A stretch of 64,000 nucleotides of DNA from Okapia johnstoni (Eukaryota > Chordata > Mammalia > Artiodactyla > Giraffidae). Position numbers and translations under genes: made by a program. Of this stretch, positions 58,165-64,000 are shown in pieces (the first letter of the stretch is position 1; each line of letters starts with the position of its first letter). Under the pieces are notes generated by a model, which was given only the letters and a program-made list of their open reading frames with translations, made no database searches and had not been told where the DNA came from. The stretch lies in contig CM044312.1 of the NCBI GenBank assembly GCA_024291935.2, positions 48,614,001 through 48,678,000 of the forward strand, written 5' to 3'.

Positions 58165-58379
58165 GGTGGTGGTGGTGGTGGTTTAGTCGATATGATGTGT
58201 CTGATTCTTTGTGACCCATGGACTGTGGCCCTCCAGGCTTCTGTGTCCATGACATTTCCCGGGCAAGAATACTAGAGTAGGTTGCTATTTCCTTGTCCAA
58301 GGGATCTTCCCAACCCAAGGATTGAACCTGCATCTCCTGAATTGCAAGCGGATTCTTGCAGGGAATCCAGGGAAGCCCC
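58165..58379 (-). mobile_element. Bov-tA SINE with 11-bp target duplication
   Basis: Reverse copy after a (GGT)n stretch. TCTGCAAATTT is repeated at 58154-58164 and 58380-58390. Confidence 0.94.
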
Positions 58380-58390
58380 TCTGCAAATTT

Positions 58391-59570
58391 ACACCTCTGA
58401 ATTTGAGGTAAAAACAAACCTGGAGATTTTGTTTCTCAAATGGACATTTTTTCCACCCAGGCAGAGACATACAAATACATTTTTGTGTCTGTGCCAGTGG
58501 ACTGATATTTTTCCTAATCTGCTCTTTCAGTGAGAGTACAACCCTTTAAAAACTGCTTTACTCAGGATTCTGGGACCTAATCCCAGTTGCAGCAGCCTCT
58601 CACATCCTTGCCACACTATCCTATTTCTTACTGACGCACTTGGCCCTTCCCTTCTTTCTTACCAGTTCACTCACATATTTAAAATAATTTTTGCTATATT
58701 TCATCAAACATTTCTATGTGGCAGGAGAACTTTCAGATTATCTTTTCCTCTCATGAGAATTGGAGGTCCCATTTCACCCTTTAAAAAAGTATGATATTAA
58801 TTATTTTCTCTTGATAAGAATAATGAAAAATTTGAGACGTGTTAAAGAGTTAGGAGGAAAATGTAAACTACCATGATACCACTACCTGGAAGTGATCACT
58901 GTTTATTGCTTCCATTTTTTATTCTTATTTGTGTCCAGATGCATGTAGTTATATGTATGTTTAGATCTGTTCATGTGTGTTCATATGTTTACTACTTTTT
59001 CCACCTGATATTATATTTTTATTATATCATTAAAATTCATTAAATTTACTTTTCTGTACACCATAACCTAGAAGTAACAAAGGGAATACTTACTCTAAGA
59101 GCCCTACAATCCTAACTAACTGATAGATGCCTTACATTTAAAGCAAGACAATGTTGTGTCTCTCCCATAGAGCTGATTTTCATTGACTATTATAAATAAG
59201 CTGATTATATTGTCTGGTCTCCAATTTGCTGCATCTAAATCTTAGATGCCCCCTCCCTCCATTGTAGTTTTCTTGTTAGAAAATTGCTCTCTTAGTGAAG
59301 CTTGGAATTCTGAAGTGATCCCCCAACACAGTTGCTATCTAAGGGCTATGAGAGAACAGAATTTAACTGCAGGCTTCTCCAGGGGCCAGGGTATAAAGAC
59401 GGTTTGAAACCAAAGTTGGGGAATCACAAGCATGCGTGGTGGAATGGCATTCCCCTTTTCTCCTTCTAAAAGCAGCCTGGCTTCAGGAGGATGGGCATTG
59501 TGTTTCACGTAGTCTTGCAAATGCAGGTCTAACTTTGGCACAGCCTTTCCATCTGCCCACCAGCATCCAT
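58391..59570. other. Gene-free stretch, no recognised element
   Basis: Unique or very old sequence with no RNA gene or exon recognised. Confidence 0.45.
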
Positions 59571-59571
59571 G

Positions 59572-59715
59572 CCCCAGTTGACACAAGGATTGTGGAAAGC
59601 AGATGGAACATTGCAAAGGAGATAATCCTGGAAATTCAAACAGGCAGACAGGGTCAAAGAATGGAAAGCATTCTTGGGAGGCCAGCGTTTCCAGCTCACA
59701 GTAATCAAGGAATCA
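59572..59715. repeat. Unrecognised 144-bp repeat, copy 2
   Basis: Direct-oriented partner of 57544-57687, same length, from CCCCAGTTGACACAAGG to AATCAAGGAATCAA. The flanks of the two copies do not match beyond the unit. Confidence 0.75.
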
Positions 59716-59884
59716 ACTCAAACCTTTGAAGCCTGACAAATCCTTGAAGCCTGACAAAATGTGCATTTCCTGTAAGTTACTCCTTGGCCCTCCCCAGTTA
59801 AGTCACCACTATATGTATATATATAGTGTCTCAGCCAAATGGATTTGAGTCCAAATTAGGTTCTTAAAACTCAGATTAGTTTGA

Positions 59885-62800
59885 AGTTCAGTTCAGTTCA
59901 GTTCAGTTGCTCAATCATGTCTGACTCTTTGCGACCCCATGGACTGCAGCACACCAGGCCTCCCTGTCCATCACCATCTCCTGGAGTTTACCCAGGCTCG
60001 TGTCCACTGAGTTGATGATGCCATCCAACCATCTCATCCTCTGTCATCCCCTTCTCAAACTGCCTTCAATCTTTCCCAGCATCAGGGTCTTTTCCAATGA
60101 GCCAGCTCTTTGCATTAGGTGGCCAAAGTATTGGAGTTTCAGCTTCAACATCAGTCCTTCCAACGAACACTCAGGACTGATCTCCTTTAGGATGGACTGG
60201 TTGGATCTCCTTGCAGTACAAGGGACTCTCAAGAGTCTTCTCCAACACCACAGTTCAAAAGCATCAATTCTGCACTGCTCAGCTTTCTTTAAAGTCCAAC
60301 TCTCACATCCATACATGACCACTGGAAAAACCATAGCCTTGACTAGACGGACCTTTGTTGGCAAAGTAATGTCTCTGCTTTTTAATATGTTGTCTAGGTT
60401 GGTCATAACTTTCCTTCCAAGGAGTAAGCATCTTTTAATTTCATGGCTGCAGTCACCATCTGCAGTGATTCTGGAGCCCAAAAACTTAAAGTCAGCCACT
60501 GTTTCCCCATCTATTTGCCATGAAGTGATGGGACCAGATGCCATGATCTTAGTTTTCTGAATGTTGAGCTTTAAGCCAACTTTTTCACTCTCCTCTTTCA
60601 CTTTCATCAAGAGGCTCTTTAGTTCTTCTTCACTTTCTGCCATAACGGTGGTATCATCTGCATATCCGAGGGTATTGATATTTCTCCCGGCAGTCTTGAT
60701 TCCAGCTTGTGCCTCATCCAGCCCAGCATTTCTCATGATGTACTCTTGCATATAAATTAAATAAGCAGGGTGACAATATACAGCCTTGATGTACTCCTTT
60801 TCCTATTTGGAACCAGTCTGTTTTTCCATGTCCAGTTCTAACTGTTGCTTCCTGACCTGCATACGGGTTTCTCAAGAGGCAGGTCAGGTGGTCTGGTATT
60901 CCCATCTCTTTCAGAATTTTCCACAGTTTGTTGTGATCCACACAGTCAAAGGCTTTAGTGTAATCAATAAAGCAGAAGCAGATGTATTTCTGGAACTCTC
61001 TTGCTTTTTCGATGATCCAGCGGATGTTGGCAATTTGATCTCTGCCTTTTCTAAAACCAGCTTGAACATCTGGAAGTTCACGGTTCATGTATTGCTGAAG
61101 CCTGGCTTGGAGAATTTTGAGCATTACTTTACTAGCATGTGAGATGAGTGCAATTGTGCGGTAGTTTGAGCATTCTCTGGCATTGGTTTTCTTTGGGATT
61201 GGGATGAAAACTGATCTTTTCCACTCCTGTGGCCACTGCTGAGTTTTCCAAATTTGCTGGCATATTGAGTGCAGCACTGTCACAGCATCATCTTTTTAGG
61301 ATTTGAAATAGCTCAAATGAAATTCCATCACCTCCACTAGCTTTGTTCATAGTGATGCTTCCTAAGGCCCACTTGACTTCACATTCCAGGATGTCTGGCT
61401 CTAGGTGAGTGACCACACCATCATGATTATCTGGGTCGTGAAGATCTTTTTTTGTACAGTTCTTCTGTGTATTCTTGCCACCTATTCTTAATATCTTCTG
61501 CTTCTGTTAGGTCCATACCATTTCTGTCCTTTATTGTGCCCATCTTTGCCTGAAATATTCCCTTGGTATCTGTAATTTTCTTGAAGAGATCTCTAGTCTT
61601 TCCCATTCTGTTGTTTTCCTCTATTTCTTTGCACTGATCACTGAGGAAGGCTTTCTTATCTCTCCTTGCTATTCTTTGGAACTCTGCATTCAAATGGGTG
61701 TATCTTTCCTTTTCTCATTTGTTTTTTGCTTCTCTTCTTTTCACAGCTATTTGTAAGGCCTCCTCAGACAGCCATTTTGCTTTTTTGCATTTCTTTTTCT
61801 TGGGGTTGTTCTTGATCCCTGTCTCCTGTACAATGTCACGAACCTTCGTGCATAGTTCATCAGGCACTCTGTCTACCAGATCTAGTCCCTTAAATCTATT
61901 TCTCACTTTCACTATATAATCATAAGGGATTTGATTTAGGTCATACCTGAATGGTCTAGTGGTTTTCCCTACTTTCTTCAATTTAAGTCTGAATTTGGCA
62001 ATAAGGAGTTCATGATCTAAGCCACAGTCAGCTCCCGGTCTTGTTTCTGCTGACTGTATAGAGCTTCTCCATCTTTGGCTGCAAAGAATATAATCAATCT
62101 GATTTCGGTGTTGACCATCTGGTGATGTCCACATGTAGAGTCTTCTCTCGTGTTGTTGGAAGAGGGTGTTTGCTATGACCAGTGCGTTCTCTTGGCAAAA
62201 CTCTATTAGCCTTTGCCCTGCTTCATTCTGTACCCCAAGGCCAAATTTGCCTGTTATTCCAGGTGTTTCTTGAGTTCCTACTTTTGCATTCCAGTCCCCT
62301 ATAATGAAAATTACATCTTTTTTGGTGTTATTTCTAAAAGGTCTTGTAGGTCTTCATAGAACTGTTCAAATTCAACTTCTTCAGCATTACTGGTCGGGGC
62401 ATAGACTTGGATTACCATGATATTGAATGGTTTGCCTTGGATATGAACAGAGATCATTCTGTCGTTTTTGAGATTGCATCCAAGTACTGCATTTCAGACT
62501 CTTTTGTTGACTATGATGGTTACTCCATTTCTTCTAAGGGATTCTTGCTCACAGTAGTATATATAACGGTCATCTGAGTTAAATTCACCCATTCCAGTCC
62601 ATTTTAGTTCGCTGATTCCTAAAATGTTGTCATTCACTCTTGCCATCTCCTGTTTGACCACTTCCAATTTTCCTTGATTCATGGACCTAACATTCCAGGT
62701 TCCTATGCAATATTGCTCTTTACAGCATCAGACCTTGCTTCCATCACCAGTCACATCCACAACTGGGTGTTGTTTTTGCTTTGGCTCCGTCTCTTCATTC

Positions 62801-63210
62801 TTTCTGGAGTTATTTCTCCACCAATCTCCTGTAGCATATTGAGCACCTACAGTCCTGGGGAGTCCATCTTTCAGTGTCCTATTTTTTTGCCTTTTCATAC
62901 TGTTCATGGGGTTCTCAAGGCAAGAATACTGAAGTGGTTTGCCATTCCCTTCTCCAGTGGACCACATTCTGTCAGACCTCTCCACCATGACCCCTCCATC
63001 TTGGGTGGCCCTACACAGCATGGCTTAGTTTCATTGAGTGAGACAAGGCTGTGGTCCATGTGATTAGATTGGTTAGTTTTCTGTGATTGTGGTTTCAGTC
63101 TGTCTGCCCTCTGATGCCCTCTCTCAGCGCCTACCGTCTTACTGGGGTTTCTCTGACCTTGGACTTGGGGTATCTCCTCTCGGCCACTCGCCACTCCAGT
63201 GCCTCTCTTT
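59885..63210 (-). mobile_element. Nearly full-length BovB LINE (RTE type), decayed
   Basis: About 3.3 kb in reverse, from the TTCAG-repeat 3' end to the 5' region near 63210. On the minus strand, in order: N-terminal segment (63021-62728), start of the APE-type endonuclease (62682-62494: GISELKWTG), rest of the endonuclease (62134-61715: DGQHRNQIDYIL), linker (61693-61427), reverse transcriptase (61283-60714: FIDYTKAFDCVD; YADD in 60751-60044) and C-terminal domain. In-frame TGA stops at 62728, 62491 and 61715, plus at least three frameshifts (between 62134 and 62494, near 61445, near 60745), make it non-coding as a whole. Confidence 0.95.
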
Positions 63211-63214
63211 TATA

Positions 63215-64000
63215 GTAGAAAAAATGGTCTTAAAATCCAGTACTTTTGATTTACAGCAGCCAAGGTTTTTGAGAGAAAAAGGAATTTGAAGTTTCAAACG
63301 ACTGTTCCCCTCAAAAGATCAATGCCCAAAGTTTATGTTTTAAACAAGGTATTAGAAAGAAATGAGAAGAATAAGGAAAAGGCTCTATTTCCTGCAGATT
63401 AAAGATTGCTGAGATTTTGTCAAATGTATCTTTTTTTATTAAAAAAGATATAAAAAGATTTAGATGCTAGTGAGTTCTTAAAAGGGGCACAAAAATCTCT
63501 GGTAGGGAGCAAAGAGCTGTTAGAGGGCTTTCGTGCAAAATCAGGTAGTTGGAGAGTAGTTGCAAGGACATGATGACCCTGGAGCAGATGGAATGCCTCT
63601 CTCCAGCGGGGTCAGCATGGGCTAAATGCCTCCTCTGAGGGCAAGAAGGATGCTGAAGAAGGCTGGAGATGACATGGTGGTGAGAGGGACTGCCCCCCCA
63701 CCCACCCAAAAAACACTGAAATGACTGAGTTTACCTGGAGCTGAACTTGACTGCTTCTCTGCCGTCAGGTGGAATTGAGGACTCAGATGTAATTTCATCA
63801 CAGAAAAATGAAGTTCAGTCACTTACCTGTTAAGAGTTTTGTGGCCTATGAAAATCTTGCCCACCAAACTCTGAGAAGCAACATGAGAGAACTTGTTATA
63901 AGTCTGTAGGTAAGTGTCTCATGGAATCCGAGAGAAAAGCGTGTGAGCTAGGTTCATAGGAGACTCTAACCAGGTGCTGGGAACGCTCTTCTCGGCTCTC
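63215..64000. other. Right window edge, unique sequence
   Basis: No exon, RNA gene or repeat recognised. Short minus-strand frames overlap at 63467-63822 without motifs. Confidence 0.45.

Noticed and set aside
60000..60560. 186-codon plus-strand frame as a gene
   Set aside because: It is the antisense of BovB C-terminal coding sequence and recurs wherever BovB does.
31200..64000. Exons of MTURN, the expected next gene from human gene order
   Set aside because: I looked for the maturin protein sequence in the downstream frames and saw no match; it probably lies beyond the window.
1..64000. CRISPR array, phage, operon or other microbial system
   Set aside because: Spliced gene structure, SINE/LINE content and absence of long ORFs show vertebrate nuclear DNA. 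Repeated units are dispersed retroposons, not regularly spaced repeats.

Overview
This window is mammalian nuclear DNA from a ruminant (pecoran), most likely cattle or a close relative. The evidence is the repeat content: many BovB (RTE-type) LINE fragments, tRNA-Glu-headed Bov-tA SINEs, CHR-2 type SINEs and ruminant L1 3' ends, lying over older mammalian repeats (MIR, L2, MER5, MLT1, HAL1). The species call is inference; the sequence does not separate Bos from other pecorans.

One protein-coding gene is present. The plus strand carries the last ten coding exons of PLEKHA8 (FAPP2, the Golgi glucosylceramide transfer protein), from 2258 to the stop codon at 31120-31122. All ten exons keep one open frame through nine GT-AG introns. 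They give 374 residues, corresponding to residues 146-519 of the 519-residue family protein. The PH-domain exons lie upstream of position 1. The complete GLTP lipid-transfer domain is here, with D360, N364, K367, W407 and H445 all encoded. A polyadenylation signal lies only 31 bases after the stop codon.

Layout: 1-2257, intron with a BovB end and two unclassified old repeats; 2258-13093, eight exons with introns holding Bov-tA, L2 and L1 insertions; 13094-24658, an 11.6-kb intron whose main feature is a BovB LINE with a second, oppositely oriented BovB inside it; 24659-30924, exon, a young L1 insertion and MIRs; 30925-31180, last exon and short 3' UTR; 31180-64000, gene-free flank. In that flank 32-41 kb is largely unique DNA and 41-63 kb is densely layered with repeats, ending in a nearly full-length but decayed BovB (59885-63210).

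No microbial-type system, CRISPR array, operon or new gene family is visible. The most notable non-standard items are a 5' half of tRNA-Lys(CTT) inserted into an L1 with its own 12-bp target-site duplication, the kilobase-scale inverted BovB pair inside the PLEKHA8 intron, the split of the glycolipid headgroup site across two exons, and an unrecognised 144-bp repeat pair at 57.5 and 59.6 kb.
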